Numbered from the stretch's first letter, positions 46,689 to 60,750 are shown. The stretch is DNA of 64,000 bases from Holothuria scabra (GCA_037179385.1 CM074188.1:21655318-21719317); one strand, 5' to 3'. Made by a program: numbers and translations. Notes: generated from the letters alone by a model not told the origin.

Positions 46689-49600
46689 TTGTTGGGGTTT
46701 GTTGGGTGGGTTTTGTTGGGTTTTGTTGGATGGGTTTGGTTGGGTTTTGTTGATTGGGTTTGGTTGGGTTTTGTTGGGTTTTGTTGGGTGGGTTTGATTG
46801 GGTTTTGTTGGGTTTTGTTGGGTGGGTTTGGTTGGGTTTTGTTGGGTTTTGTTGGGTGGGTTTGGTTGGGTTTTGTTGATTGGGTTTTGTTGGGTGGGTT
46901 TGGTTGGGTTTTGTTGGGTGGGTTTGGTTGGGTTTGGTTGGGTTTTGTTTTGTAGGTTTGGTTGGGTTTGGTTGGGTTTTGTTGATTGGGTTTGGTTGGG
47001 TTTTGTTGGGTTTTGTTGGGTGGGTTTGGTTGGGTTTGGTTGGGTTTTGTTGGGTGGGTTTGGTTGGGTTTTGTTGATTGGGTTTGGTTGGGTTTTGTTG
47101 ATTGGGTTTGGTTGGGTTTTGTTGGGTGGGTTTGGTTGGGTTTTGTTGGGTGGGTTTGATTGGGTTTCGTTGGGTTTTGTTGGGTGGGTTTGGTTGGGTT
47201 TGGTTGGGTTTTGTTGATTGGGTTTGGTTGGGTTTTGTTGGGTGGGTTTGGTTGGGTTTTGTTGGGTTTGGTTGGGTTGGTTTTGTTAAGTGAGGTTTGT
47301 TGGGTTTTGTTGGGTGGGTTTGGTTGGGTTTTGTTGGGTGGGTTTGGTTGGGTTTTGTTGGGTTTTGTTGGGTGGGTTTGGTTGGGTTTTGTTGGGTTTG
47401 GTTGGGTTTTGTTGATTGGGTTTTGTTGGGTTTTGTTGGATGGGATTGGTTGGGTTTTGTTTATTGGGTTTGGTTGGGTTTTGTTGGGTTTTGTTGGGTG
47501 GGTTTGGTTGGGTTTTGTTGGGTGGGTTTGGTTGGGTTTTGTTGATTGGGTTTGGTTGGGTTTTGTTGGGTTTTGTTGGGTGGGTTTGGTTGGGTTTTGT
47601 TGGGTGGGTTTGTTGGGTAGGTTTGTTGGGTTTGGTTGGGTTTTGTTGGGTGGGTTTGTTTGGGTTTTGTTGGGTTTTGTTGGGTTTGTTGGTTGGGTTT
47701 GGTTGGGTTTTGTTGGGTGGGTTTGGTTGGGTTTGGTTGGGATTGGTTGGGTTTTGTTGTTGGGTTTGGTTGGGATTTGTTGGGTTTTGTTTATTGGGTT
47801 TGGTTGGGTTTTGTTGGGTTTTGTTGGGTGGGTTTGGTTGGGTTTTGTTGGGTGGGTTTGGTTGGGTTTTGTTGGGTTTTGTTGGGTGGGTTTGGTTGGG
47901 TTTTGTTGGGTGAGTTTGGTTGAGTTTGGTTGGTTTTTTTTTATTGGGTTTGGTTGGATTTTGTTGGGTGGGTTTGGTTGGGTTTTGTTGGGTGGATTTG
48001 GTTGGGTTTTGTTGGGTTTTGTTGGGTGGGTTTGGTTGGGTTTGGTTGGGTTTTGTTGGGTGGGTTTGGTTGGGTTTTGTTGGGTTGGTTTCGTTGGGTT
48101 TGTTGGGTGGGTTTGGTTGGGTTTGGTTGGGTTTTGTTGGGTGGGTTTGGTTGGGTTTTGTTGGGTGGGTTTGGTTGGGTTTCGTTTGGTTTTGTTGGGT
48201 GGGTTTGGTTTGGTTTTGTTGGGTTTTGTTGGGTTTGGTTGGGTTTTGTTGGGTGGGTTTGATTGGGTTTCGTTGGGTTTTGTTGGGTGGGTTTGGTTTG
48301 GTTTTGTTGGGTTTTGTTGGGTGGGTTTGGTTGGGTTTTGTTGGGTGGGTTTGGTTGGGTTTTGTTGATTGGGTTTTGTTGGGTGGGTTTGGTTGGGTTT
48401 TGTTGGGTGGGTTTGGTTGGGTTTTGTTGGGTTTTGTTGGGTGGGTTCCGTTGGGTTTTGTTGGATTTTGTTGGGTGGGTTTGGTATGGTTTTGTTGGGT
48501 TTTGTTGGGTTTTGTTGGGTTTTGTTGGGTGGGTTTGGTTGGGTTTTGTTGGGTGGGTTTGGTTGGGTTTTGTTGGGTTTTGTTGGGTTTTGTTGATTGG
48601 GTTTGGTTGGGTTTTGTTTCGTGGGTTTGGTTGGGTTTTGTTGGGTTGGTTCGGTTGGGTTTCGTTGGGTTTTGTTGGGTGGGTTTGGTTTGGTTTTGTT
48701 GGGTTTTGTTGGGTTTGGTTGGGTTTTGTTGGGTGGGTTTGATTGGGTTTCGTTGGGTTTTGTTGGGTGGGTTTGGTTGGGTTTGGTTGGGTTTTGTTGA
48801 TTGGGTTTGGTTGGGTTTTGTTGGGTGGGTTTGGTTGGGTTTTGTTGATTGGGTTTTGTTGGGTGGGTTTGGTTGGGTTTTGTTGGGTGGGTTTGGTTGG
48901 GTTTTGTTGGGTGGGTTTGGTTGGGTTTGGTTGGGTTTGTTGATTGGGTTTGGTTGGGTTTTGTTGGGTGGGTTTGGTTGGGTTTTGTTGGGTTTTGTTG
49001 GGTGGGTTTGGTTGGGTTTGGTTGGGTTTTGTTGATTGGGTTTGGTTGGGTTTTGTTGGGTGGGTTTGGTTGGGTTTTGTTGGGTTTTGTTGGGTGGGTT
49101 TGGTTGGGTTTTGTTGGGTGGGTTTGGTTGGGTTTTGTTGGGTTGGTTTGCATGGGTTTTGTTGGGTTTTGTTGGGTGGGTTTGGTTGGGTTTTGTTGGG
49201 TGGGTTTGGTTGGGTTTTGTTGGGTGGGTTTGGTTGGGTTTTGTTGGGTTTTGTTGGGTGGGTTTGGTTGGGTTTTGTTGGGTGGGTTTGGTTGGGTTTG
49301 GTTGGGTTTGGTTGGGTTTGTTGGGTGGGTTTCGTTGGGTTTTGTTGGGTGGGTTTGGTTGGGTTTTGTTGGGTGGGTTTGGTTGGGTTTAGTTGGGTTT
49401 TGTTGGGTTTTGTTGATTGGGTTTGGTTGGGTTTTGTTGGGTGGGTTTCCTTGGGTTTTGTTGGGTGGGTTTGGTTGGGTTTGGTTGGGTTTTGTTGGGT
49501 TTTGTTTGGGTTTGGTTGGGTTTTGTTGGGTGGGTTTGGTTGGGTTTTGTTGGGTGGGTTTGATTGGGTTTGGTTGGGTTTTGTTGGGTTTTGTTGGGTG

Positions 49601-51019
49601 GGTTTGGTTGGGTTTTGTTGATTGGGTTTGGTTGGGTTTTGTTGGGTGGGTTTGGTTGGGTTTTGTTGGGTTTGTTGGGTGGGTTTCGTTGGGTTTTGTT
49701 AGGTTTTGTTGGGTAAGTTTGGTTGGGTTTTGTTGGGTTTTGTTGGGTGGGTTTTGTTGGGATTTGTTGGGTGAGTTTCGTTGGATTTTGTTGGTGGGTT
49801 TGGTTGGGTGGGTTTGGTTGGGTTTTGTTGGGTGGGTTTGGTTGGGTTTTGTTGGGTGGGTTTGGTTGGGTTTGGTTGGGTTTGTTGGGTTTTGTTGAGT
49901 GGGTTTGGTTGGGTTTGGTAGGGTTTTGTTGGGTGGGTTTGGTTGGGTTTTGTTGGGTTTTGTTGGGTGGGTTTGGTTGGGTTTTGTTGATTGGGTTTGG
50001 TTGGGTTTTGTTGGGTGGGTTTGGTTGGGTTTTGTTGGGTTGGTTTGGTTGGGTTTTGTTGGGTGGGTTTGGTTGGGTTTTGTTGGGTTTTGTTGGGTGG
50101 GTTTGGTTGGGTTTTGTTGGGTTGGTTTGATTGGGTTTGGTTGGGTTTTGTTGGGTGGGTTTGGTTGGGTTTGGTTGGGTTTTGTTGATTGGGTTTCGTT
50201 GGGTTTTGTTGGGTGGGTTTGGTTGGGTTTTGTTGGGTTTGTTGGGTGGGTTTGATTGGGTTTCGTTGGGTTTTGTTGGGTGGGTTTGGTTGGGTTTTGT
50301 TGTTGGGTTTGTTGGGTTTGGGTTGGGTTTCGTTGGGTTGTTCTGGGTGGGGTTGGTTGGGTTTTGTTGATTGGGTTTGGTTGGGTTTTGTTGGGTTGGT
50401 TTGTTGGGTTTGGTTGGGTTTGGTTGGGATTTGTTGGGTTGGGTTTGGTTGGGTTTTGTTGATTGGGCTTGGTTGGGTTTTGTTGGGTTTTGTTGGGTGG
50501 GTTTGGTTGGGTTTGGTTGGGTTTATTGGGTTGGGTTGGGTTTGGTTGGGTTTTGTTGATTGGGTTTGGTTGGGTGGGTTTCGTTGGATTTTGTTGGGTG
50601 GGTTTGGTTGGGTTTCGTTGGGTATTGTTGGGTGGGTTTGGTTGGGTTTTGTTGGGTTTGGTTGGGGTTTGTTGGGTTGGGTTTGGTTGGGATTTGTTGG
50701 GTGGGTTTGGTTGGGTTTTGTTGGGTAGGTTTGGTTGGGTTTGGTTGGGTTTTGTTGGGTGGGTTTGGTTGGGTTTTGTTGGGTTTTGTTGGGTGGGTTT
50801 GGTTGGGTTTTGTTGGGTGGGTTTGGTTGGGTTTGGTTGGGTTTTGTTGGGTTTGGTTGGGTTTTGTTGGGTGGGTTTGGTTGGGTTTGGTTGGGTTTGG
50901 TTGGGTTTTGTTGGGTGGGTTTGGTTGGGTTTTGTTGGGTTTGGTTGGGTTATGTTGGGTTTTGTTGGGTGGGTTTGATTGGGTTTCGTTGGGTTTTGTT
51001 GGGTGGGTTTGGTTGGGTT

Positions 51020-51450
51020 TTGTTGATTGGGATTGGTTGGGTTTTGTTGGTTGGGATTGGTTGGGTTTTGTTGGTTGGGTTTTGTTGGGTATTATTGATT
51101 GGGTTTTGTTGGGCTTTGTTGGGTTTTGTTGGGTGGGTTTGGTTGGGTTTTGTTGGGTGGGTTTGGTTGGGTTTGGTTGGGTTTTTGTTTTGTAGGTTTG
51201 GTTGGGTTTGGTTGGGTTTTGTTGATTGGGTTTGGTTGGGTTTTTTGGGTGGGTTTTGTTGGGTTTTGTTGGGTTTTGTTGGGTGGGTTTGATTGGGTTT
51301 CGTTGGGTGGGTTTGGTTGGGTGTGGTTGGGTTTTGTTGATTGGATTTCGTTGGGTTTTGTTGGGTGGGTTTGGTTGGATTTCGTTGGGTTTCGTTGGGT
51401 GGGTTTGGTTGGGTTTTGTTGGGTGGGTTTGGTTGGGTTTTGTTGGGTGG
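51020..51450 (+). repeat. Higher-order block C1 inside the G/T array
   Basis: This block matches about 57880-58300 at an offset near 6,856 bp. Shared rare markers in order are two GGGATTGGTT modules, GTATTATTGATTGG (51089/57945), TTTTGTAGG, GGTGTGGTT and ATTGGATTTCG. It directly abuts block B1 (51476). Confidence 0.75.
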
Positions 51451-51475
51451 GTTTGGTTGGGTTTGGTTGGGTTTT

Positions 51476-51950
51476 GTGGATTGGGTTTGGTTTTGTTTTG
51501 TTGGGTGGGTTTGGATGGGTTTCGTTGGGTTTTGTTGGGTGGGTTTGGTTGGGTTTGGTTGGGTTTTGTTGGGTTTTGTTGGGTGGCTTTTGTTGGGTTT
51601 TGTTGGGATTTGTTGGGTTGTTTTGGGTGGTTTTTCTTGGGTTTTCTTGGGTGGGTTTGGTTGGGTTGTGTTGGGTTGGTTTGCATGGGTTTTGTTGGGT
51701 TTTGTTGGGTGGGTTTGGTTGGGTTTTGTTGGGTGGGTTTTGATGGGCTTCGTTGGGTTTTGTTGGGTGGGTTTGGTTGGGTTTTGTTGGGTTTTGTTGG
51801 GTGGGTTTGGTTGGGTTTTCTTGGGTTTTCTTGGGTGGGTTTGGTTGGGTTTTGGTGGGTGGGTTTGCATGGGTTTTGTTGGGTTTTGTTGGGTTGGTTT
51901 GGTTGGGTTTTGTTGGGTGGGTTTTGTTGTGTTCTGTTGGGTGGGTTTGA
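51476..51950 (+). repeat. Higher-order block B1 inside the G/T array
   Basis: This block matches 63482-63956 at a constant offset of 12,006 bp. Four rare markers confirm the spacing: GTGGATTGGG (51476/63482), GGATGGGTTTCG (51513/63519), GATGGGCTTCG (51742/63748) and GTTGTGTTCTG (51926/63932). A related but shifted copy of part of it lies at about 54873-55140. Confidence 0.85.
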
Positions 51951-54900
51951 TTGGGTTTCGTTGGGTTTTGTTGGGTGGGTTTGGTTGGGTTTTGTTGATT
52001 GGGTTTTGTTGGGTGGGTTTGGTTGGGTTTTGTTGGGTGGGTTTGGTTGGGTTTTGTTGGGTGGGTTTGGTTGGGTTTTGTGGGGTGGGTTTGATTGGGT
52101 TTCGTTGGGTTTTGTTGGGTGGGTTTGGTTGGGTTTGGTTGGGTTTTGTTGATTGGGTTTGGTTGGGTTTTGTTGGGTGGGTTTGGTTGGGTTTTGTTGG
52201 GTGGGTTTGGTTGGGTTTTGTTGGGTTTTGTTGGGTTGTGTTGGTTGGGTTTTGTTTTTTGGGTTTTGTTGGGTTTTGTTGGGTGGGTTTGGTTAGGTTT
52301 TGTTGGGTTTTGTTGGGTTTGGTTGGGTTTTGTTGGGTGGGTTTGGTTGGGTTTTGTTTATTGCGTTTGGTTGGGTTTTGTTGGGTTTTGTTGGGTGGGT
52401 TTGGTTGGGTTTTGTTGGGTTTGGTTGGGTTTGGTTGGGTTTTGTTGGGTTTTGTTGGGTGGGTTTGGTTGGGTTTTGTTGATTGGGTTTGGTTGGGTTT
52501 TGTTGGGTGGGTTTGATTGGGTTTCGTTGGGTTTTGTTGGGTGGGTTTGGTTGGGTTTGGTTGGGTTTTGTTGGGTGGGTTTGGTTGGGTTTTGTTGGGT
52601 TTGTTGGGTTGTTGGGTGGGTTTGGTTGGGTTTTGTTGGGTGGGTTTGGTTGGGTTTTGTTGGGTGGGTTTGGTTGGGTTTGTTGGGTTGTTGGGTGGTT
52701 TGCATTGGGTTTGTTGGGTTTTGTTGGATGGGTTTGGTTGGGTTTTGTTGATTGGGTTTGGTTCGGTTTGTTTGGGTGTGGTTGGGTTTTGTTGGGTGGG
52801 TTTGGTTGGGTTTTGTTGGGTGGGTTTGTTGGGTGGGTTTGGTTGGGTTGTGTTGGGTTTTGTTCGGTGGGTTTGGTTTGGTTTGGTTGGGTTTTGTTGG
52901 GTGGGTTTGATTGGGTTATGTTGGGTTTTGTTGGGTGGGTTTGGTTGGGTTTTGTTGGGTGGGTTTGGTTGGGTTTTGTTGGGTGGGTTTGGTTGGGTTT
53001 CGTTGGGTTTTGTTGGGTGGGTTTGGTTGGGTTTTGGTTGGGTTTTGTTGATTGGGTTTGGTTGGGTTTTGTTGGGTGGGTTTGGTTGGGTTTTGTTGGG
53101 TGGGTTTGGTTGGGTTTTGTTGGGTGGGTTTGATTGGGTTTCGTTGGGTTTTGTTGGGTGGGTTTGGTTGGGTTTTGTTAGGTGGGTTTGGTTGGGTTTT
53201 GTTGATTGGGTTCGGTCGGGGTTGTTGGGTTTGTTTGATTGGGTTTTGTTGATTGGGTTTGGTTGGGTTTTGTTGGGTGGGTTTGGTTGGGTTTTGTTGG
53301 GTGGGTTTGGTTGGGTTTTGTTGATTGGGTTTGGTTGGGTTTTGTTGGGTGGGTTTGGTTGGGTTTTGTTGGGTGGGTTTGGTTGGGTTTTGTTGGGTGG
53401 GTTTGGTTGGGTTTTGTTGGGTTTTGTTGATTGGGTTTTGTTGGGTTTTGTTGGGTGGGTTTGGTTGGGTTTTGTTGATTGGGTTTGGTTGGGTTTTGTT
53501 GGGTGGGTTTGGTTGGGTTTTGTTGATTGGGTTTGGTTGGGTTTTGTTGGGTGGGTTTGGTTGGGTTTTGTTGATTGGGTTTGGTTGGGTTTTGTTGGGT
53601 TTTGTTGGGTGGGTTTGGTTGGGTTTTGTTGGGTGGGTTTGGTTGGGTTTGGTTGGGTTTTGTTGATTGGGTTTTGTTGGGTTTTGTTGGGTGGGTTTGG
53701 TTGGGTTTTGTTGGGTGGGTTTGGTTGGGTTTGGTTGGGATTTGTTGATTGGGTTTGGTTGGGTTTTGTTGGGTGGGTTTGGTTGGGTTTTGTTGGGTTT
53801 TGTTGGGTGGGTTTGGTTGGGTTTTGTTGGGTGGGTTTGGTTGGGTTTGGTTGGGTTTGGTTGGGTTTTGTTGGTTGGGATTGTTGGGTTTGGTTTTTGT
53901 ATGGGTTTGGTTGGGTTTTGTTGGGTTTGGTTGGACTTGTTTGGTGGGTTTGGTTGGGTTTAGTTTGCTTTTGTTGGGTGGGTTTGGTTGGGTTTTGTTG
54001 GGTTTTGTTGGTTGGGTTTGGTTGGGTTTTGTTGGGTGGGTTTGGTTGAGGTTTGTTGGGTTTGGTTGAGGTTTGGTTGGGTTTTGTTGGGTGGGTTTGG
54101 TTGGGTTTTGTTGGGTTTTGTTGGGTGGGTTTGGTTGGGTTTTGTTGGGTTTTGTTGGGTTTTGTTGATCATGTTTGGTTGGGTGGGTTTGGTTGGGTTT
54201 GGATGGGTTTTGTTGGGTGGGTTTGGTTGGGTTTTGTTGGGTCTGTTTGGTTCGGTTTGGTTGGGTTTTGTTGATTGGGATTGGTTGGGTTTTGTTGGGT
54301 GGGTTTGGTTGGGTTTGGTTGGGTTTTGTTGGGTGGGTTTGGTTGGGTTTCGTTGGGTTTTGTTGGGTGGGTTTGGTTGGGTTTGGTTGGGTTTTGTTGG
54401 GTGGGTTTGGTTGGGTTTTGTTGGGTGGGCTTGGTTGGGTTTGTTGGTTGGGTTTGGTTGGGTTTGGTTGGGTTTTGTTGATTGGGTTTGGTTGGGTTTT
54501 GTTGGGTGGGTTTGGTTGGGTTTTGTTGATTGGGTTTTGTTGGGTGGGTTTTGTTGGGTGGGTTTGATTGGGTTTGGTTGGGTTTTGTTGGGTGGGTTTG
54601 GTTGGGTTTTGTTGATTGGGTTTGGTTGGGTTTTGTTGGGTGGGTTTGGTTGGGTTTGGTTGGGTTTTGTTGGGTGGGTTTGGTTGGGTTTGGTTGGGTT
54701 TTGTTGATTGGGTTTGGTTGGGTTTTGTTGGGTTTTGTTGGGTGGGTTTGGTTGGGTTTGGTTGGGTTATGTTGGGTTTTGTTGGGTGGGTTTGGTTGGG
54801 TTTTGTTGGGTGGGTTTGGTTGGGTTTGGTTGGGTTTTGTTGGGTGGGTTTGGTTGGGTTTGGTTGGGTTTTGTGGATTGGGTTTGGTTGGGTTTTGTTG

Positions 54901-57879
54901 GGTGGGTTTGGTTGGGTTTTGTTGGGTTTTGTTGGGTGGGTTTGGTTGGGTTTGGTTGGGTTTTGTTGGGTGGGTTTGGTTGGGTTTTGTTGGGATTTGT
55001 TGGGTTGTTTTGGGTGGTTTTTCTTGGGTTTTCTTGGGTGGGTTTGGTTGGGTTGTGTTGGGTTGGTTTGCATGGGTTTTGTTGGGTTTTGTTGGGTGGG
55101 TTTGGTTGGGTTTTGTTGGGTGGGTTTTGATGGGCTTCGTTGGGTTTTGTTGGGTGGGTTTGGTTGGGTTTTGTTGGGTTTTGTTGGGTGGGTTTGGTTG
55201 GGTTTTGTTGGGTGGGTTTGGTTGGGTTTTGTTGGGTGGGTTTGCATGGGTTCTGTTGGGTTTTGTTGGGTGGGTTTGGTTGGGTTTTGTTGGGTGGGTT
55301 TGGTTGGGTTTTGTTGGGTGGGTTTGATTGGGTTTCGTTGGGTTTTGTTGGGTGGGTTTGGTTGGGTTTTGTTGGGTGGGTTTTGTTGGGTTTTGTTGGG
55401 TTTTGTTGGGTGGGTTTTGTTGATTGGGTTTGGTTGGGTTTTGTTGGGTGGGTTTGGTTGGGTTTTGTTGGGTGGGTTTGATTGGGTTTCGTTGGGTTTT
55501 GTTGGGTGGGTTTTGTTGATTGGGTTTGGTTGGGTTTTGTTGATTGGGTTTGGTTGGGTTTTGTTGGGTGGGTTTGGTTGGGTTTTGTTGGGTGGGTTTG
55601 GTTGGGTTTTGTTGGGTTTTGTTGGGTGGGTTTGGTTGGGTTTTGTTGGGTTTGGTTGGGTTTTGTTGATTGGGTTTTGTTGGGTTTTGTTGGATGAGAT
55701 TGGTTGGGTTTTGTTTATTGCGTTTGGTTGGGTTTTGTTGGGGTTTGTTGGGTGGGTTTGGTTGGGTTTTGTTGGGTGGGTTTTGATGTGTTTCGTTGGG
55801 TTTTGTTGGGTGGGTTTGGTTGGGTTTTGTTGGGTGGGTTTGGTTGGGTTTTGTTGGGTTTTGTTGGGTGGGTTTTGTTGGGTTTTGTTGGGTGGGTTTG
55901 GTTGGGTTTTGTTGGGTGGGTTTGGTTGGGTTTTGTTGGGTGGGTTTGATTGGGTTTTGTTGGGTTTTGTTGGGTGGGTTTTGGTTGGGTTTTGTTGGGT
56001 TTTCTTGGGTGGGTTTGGTTGGGTTTTGTTGGGTGGGTTTGGTTGGGTTTTGTTGGGTTTTGTTGGGTGGGTTTGGTTGGGTTTTGTTGGGTGGGTTTGG
56101 TTGGGTTTTGTTGGGTGGGTTTGGTTGGGTTTGGTTGGGTTTTGTTGGGTGGGTTTGGTTTGGTTTTGTTGGGTGGGTTTGGTTGGGTTTTGTTGGGTGG
56201 GTTTGATTGGGTTTGGTTGGGTTTTGTTGGGTGGGTTTGGTTGGGTTTTGTTGATTGGGTTTGGTTGGGTTTTGTTGATTGGGTTTGGTTGGGTTTTGTT
56301 GGGTGGGTTTGGTTGGGTTTTGTTGGGTGGGTTTGATTGGGTTTCGTTGGGTTTTGTTGGGTGGGTTTGGTTGGGTTTGGTTGGGTTTTGTTGATTGGGT
56401 TTTTTGGGGTTTTGTTGGGTGGGTTTGGTTGGGTTTTGTTGGGTGGGTTTGGTTGGGTTTTGTTGGGTTTTGTTGGGTGGGTTTGGTTGGGTTTTGTTGG
56501 GTTTGGTTGGGTTTTGTTGATTGGGTTTTGTTGGGTTTTGTTGGATGAGATTGGTTGGGTTTTGTTTATTGCGTTTGGTTGGGTTTTGTTGGGGTTTGTT
56601 GGGTGGGTTTTGTTGGGTTTTGTTGATTGGGTTTGGTTGGGTTTTGTTGGGTTTTGTTGATTGGGTTTGGTTGGGTTTTGTTGGGTTTTGTTGGGTGGGT
56701 TTGGTTGGGTTTTGTTGGGTGGGTTTTGTTGGGTTTTGTTGGGTGGGTTTGGTTGGGTTTTGTTGGGTGGGTTTGGTTGGGTTTGGTTGGGTTTTGTTGG
56801 GTGGGTTTGGTTGGGTTTTGTTGATTGGGTTTTGTTGGGTTTTGTTGGGTTTTGTTGTTTGGGTTTGGTTGGGTTTTGTTGGGTGGGTTTGGTTGGGTTT
56901 TGTTGATTGGGTTTTGTTGGGTTTTGTTGATTGGGTTTGGTTGGGTTTTATTGGGTGGGTTTGGTTATGTTTTGTTGGGTTTTGTTGGGTTTTGTTGATT
57001 GGGTTTGGTTGGGTTTTGTTGGGTTTTCTTGGGTGGGTTTGGTTGGGTTTTGTTGGGTGGGTTTGGTTGGGTTTTGTTGGGTTTTGTTGGGTGGGTTTGG
57101 TTGGGTTTTGTTGGGTGGGTTTGGTTGGGTTTTGTTGGGTGGGTTTGGTTGGGTTTTGTTGGGTGGGTTTGGTTGGGTTTTGTTGGGTGGGTTTGGTTTG
57201 GTTTTGTTGGGTTTTGTTGGGTGGGTTTGGTTGGGTTTTGTTGGGTGGGTTTGATTGGGTTTGGCTGGGTGTTGTTGGGTGGGTTTGGTTGGATTTGGTT
57301 GGGTGGGTTTAGTTGGGTTTTGTTGGGTGGGTTTGGTTGGGTTTTGTTGGGTTTTGTTGGGTTTTGTTGATTGGGTTTGGTTGGGTTTTGTTGGGTGGGT
57401 TTGGTTGGGTTTTGGTGGGTTGGTTCGGTTGGGTTTCGTTGGGTTTTGTTGGGTGGGTTTGGTTGGGTTTTGTTGGGTTTTGTTGGGTTTGGTTGGGTTT
57501 TGTTGGGTGGGTTTGATTGGGTTTCGTTGGGTTTTGTTGGGTTTTGTTGATTGGGTTTGGTTGGGTTTTGTTTCGTGGGTTTGGTTGGGTTTTGTTGGGT
57601 TGGTTCGGTTGGGTTTGGTTGGGTTTTGTTGGGTGGGTTTGGTTGGGTGTTGTTGATTGGGTTTGGTTGGGTTTTGTTGGGTGGGTTTGATTGGGTTTCG
57701 TTGGGTTTTGTTGGGTGGGTTTGGTTGGGTTTGGTTGGGTTTTGTTGATTGGGTTTGGTTGGGTTTTGTTGGGTGGGTTTGGTTGGGTTTTGTTGATTGG
57801 GTTTTGTCGGGTGGGTTTGGTTGGGTTTCGTTGGGTGGGTTTGGTTGGGTTTTGTTGGGTGGGTTTGGTTGGGTTTTGT

Positions 57880-58300
57880 TGATTGGGATTGGTTGGGTTT
57901 TGTTGGTTGGGATTGGTTGGGTTTTGTTGGTTGGGTTTTGTTGGGTATTATTGATTGGGTTTTGTTGGGCTTTGTTGGGTTTTGTTGGGTGGGTTTGGTT
58001 GGGTTTTGTTGGGTTGGTTTGGTTGGGTTTGGTTGGGTTTTGTTTTGTAGGTTTGGTTGGGTTTGGTTGGGTTTTGTTGATTGGGTTTGGTTGGGTTTTT
58101 TTGGGTGGGTTTTGTTGGGTTTTGTTGGGTTTTGTTGGGTGGGTTTGATTGGGTTTCGTTGGGTGGGTTTGGTTGGGTGTGGTTGGGTTTTGTTGATTGG
58201 ATTTCGTTGGGTTTTGTTGGGTGGGTTTGGTTGGATTTCGTTGGGTTTCGTTGGGTGGGTTTGGTTGGGTTTTGTTGGGTGGGTTTGGTTGGGTTTGGTT
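57880..58300 (+). repeat. Higher-order block C2 inside the G/T array
   Basis: This is the partner of 51020-51450, with the same ordered markers. Single-base and one-module differences show that the two copies have diverged since duplication. Confidence 0.75.
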
Positions 58301-60750
58301 GGGTTTTGTTGGGTGGGTTTGGTTGGGTTTTGTTGGGTGGGTTTGGTTGGGTTTTGTTGATTGGGTTTGGTTTGGTTTCGTTGGGATTTGTAGGGTGGTT
58401 TTGGTTGGGTTTAGTTGGGTTTTGTTGGGTGGGTTTGGTTGGGTTTTGTTGGGTTTTGGTTGGGTTTGTTGGGTTGGGTTTGTTGGGTTTTGTTGGGTTT
58501 TGTTGGGATTTGTTAGGTTGTTTTGGGTGGCTTTTCTTGGGTTTTCTTGGGTGGGTTTGGTTGGGTTGTGTTGGGTTGGTTTGCATGGGTTTTGTTGGGT
58601 GGGTTTGGTTGGGTTTTGTTGGGTGGGTTTGGTTGGGTTTTGTTGGGTTGGTTCGGTAGGGTTTCGTTGGGTTTTGTTGGGTTTTGTTGGGTGGGTTTGG
58701 TTGGGTTTTGTTGATTGGGTTTTGTTGGGTTTTGTTGGGTGGGTTTGATTGGGTTTGGTTGGGTTTTGTTGGGTGGGTTTGGTTGGGTTTTGTTGGGTGG
58801 GTTTGGTTGGGTTTTGTTGGGTGGGTTTGGTTGGGTTTTGTTGGGTTTTGTTGGGTTTTGTTGATTGGGTTTGGTTGGGTTTTGTTGGGTGGGTTTCGTT
58901 GGGTTTTGTTGGGTGGGTTTTGTTGGGTTTTGTTGGGTTTGTTTGGTTGGGTTTTGTTGGGTGGGTTTGGTTGGGTTTTGTTGGGTGGGTTTGGTTGGGT
59001 TTTGTTGGGTGGGTTTGGTTGGGTTTTGTTGGGTGGGTTTGGTTGGGTTTTGTTGATTGGGTTTGGTTGGGTTTTGTTGGGTGGGTTTGGTTGGGTTTGG
59101 TTGGGTTTTGTTGGGTGGGTTTGGTTGGGTTTTGTTGATTGGGTTTGGTTGGGTTTTGTTGGGTGGGTTTGGTTGGGTTTTGTTGGGTGGGTTTGGTTGG
59201 GTTTGGTTGGGTTTTGTTGGGTGGGTTTGGTTGGGTTTTGTTGGGTTTGGTTGGGTTTTGTTGGGTGGGTTTGGTTGGGTTTTGTTGGGTGGGTTTGGTT
59301 GGGTTTTGTTGGGTGGGTTTGGTTGGGTTTTGTTGGGTTTGGTTGGGTTTGGTTGGGTTTTGTTGATTGGGTTTTGTTGGGTTTGTTTGGTTGGGTTTTG
59401 TTGGGTGGGTTTGGTTGGGTTTTGTTGGGTGGGTTTGGTTGGGTTTTGTTGGGTGGGTTTGGTTGGGTTTTGTTGGGTTTTGTTGGGTTGGTTTGGTTGG
59501 GTTTTGTTGGGTGGGTTTTGTTGATTGGGTTTGGTTGGGTTTTGTTGGGTGGGTTTGGTTGGGTTTTGTTGGGTTTTGGTGGGTTTGTTTGGTTGGGTTT
59601 TGTTGGGTGGGTTTGGTTGGGTTTTGTTGGGTTTTGTTGGGTGGGTTTGATTGGGTTTTGTTGGGTTTTGTTGGGTGGGTTTGGTTGGGTTTTGTTGGGT
59701 GGGTTTGGTTGGGTGGGTTTGGTTGGGTTTTGTTGGGTGGGTTTGGTTGGGTTTTGTTGGGTTTTGTTGGGTGGGTTTGGTTGGGTTTTGTTGGGTTTTG
59801 TTGGGTGGGTTTGGTTGGGTTTTGTTGGGTTTTGTTGGGTTTGGTTGGGTTTTGTTGGGTTTGGTTGGGTTTGGTTGGGTTTTGTTGGGTTTTGTTGGGT
59901 GGGTTTGATTGGGTTTGGTTGGGTTTTGTTGGGTGGGTTTGGTTGGGTTTTGTTGATTGGGTTTGGTTGGGTTTTGTTGATTGGGTTTGGTTGGGTTTTG
60001 TTGGGTGGGTTTGGTTGGGTTTTGTTGGGTGGGTTTGGTTGGGTTTTGTTGGGTTTTGTTGGGTGGGTTTGGTTGGGTTTGGTTGGGTTTTGTTGATTGG
60101 GTTTGGTTGGGTTTTGTTGGTTTTTGTTGGGTTTTGTTGTTTGGGTTTGGTTGGGTTTTGTTGGGTTTTGTTCGGTGGGTTTGGTTGGGTTTTGTTGATT
60201 GGGTTTGGTTGGGTTTTGTTGGGTGGGTTTGGTTGGGTTTTGTTGGGTTTTGTTGGGTGGGTTTGGTTGGGTTTTGTTGGGTGGGTTTGGTTGGGTTTTG
60301 TTGGGTTTTGTTGATTGGGTTTGGTTGGGTTTTGTTGGGTGGGTTTGGTTGGGTTTCGTTGGGTTTTGTTGGGTGGGTTTGGTTGGGTTTTGTTGGGTTT
60401 TGTTGGGTGGGTTTGGTTGGGTTTTGTTGGGTTTGGTTGGGTTTTGTTGATTGGGTTTTGTTGGGTTTTGTTGGATGAGATTGGTTGGGTTTTGTTTATT
60501 GCGTTTGGTTGGGTTTTGTTGGGGTTTGTTGGGTGGGTTTTGTTTGGTTTTGTTGGGTGGGTTTGATTGGGTTTGGTTGGGTTTTGTTGGGTGGGTTTGG
60601 TTTGGTTTTGTTGGGTGGGTTTGGTTGGGTTTTGTTGGGTGGGTTTGATTGGGTTTCGTTGGGTTTTGTTGGGTTTTGTTGATTGGGTTTGGTTGGGTTT
60701 TGTTTCGTGGGTTTGGTTGGGTTTTGTTGGGTGGGTTTTGTTGGGTTTTG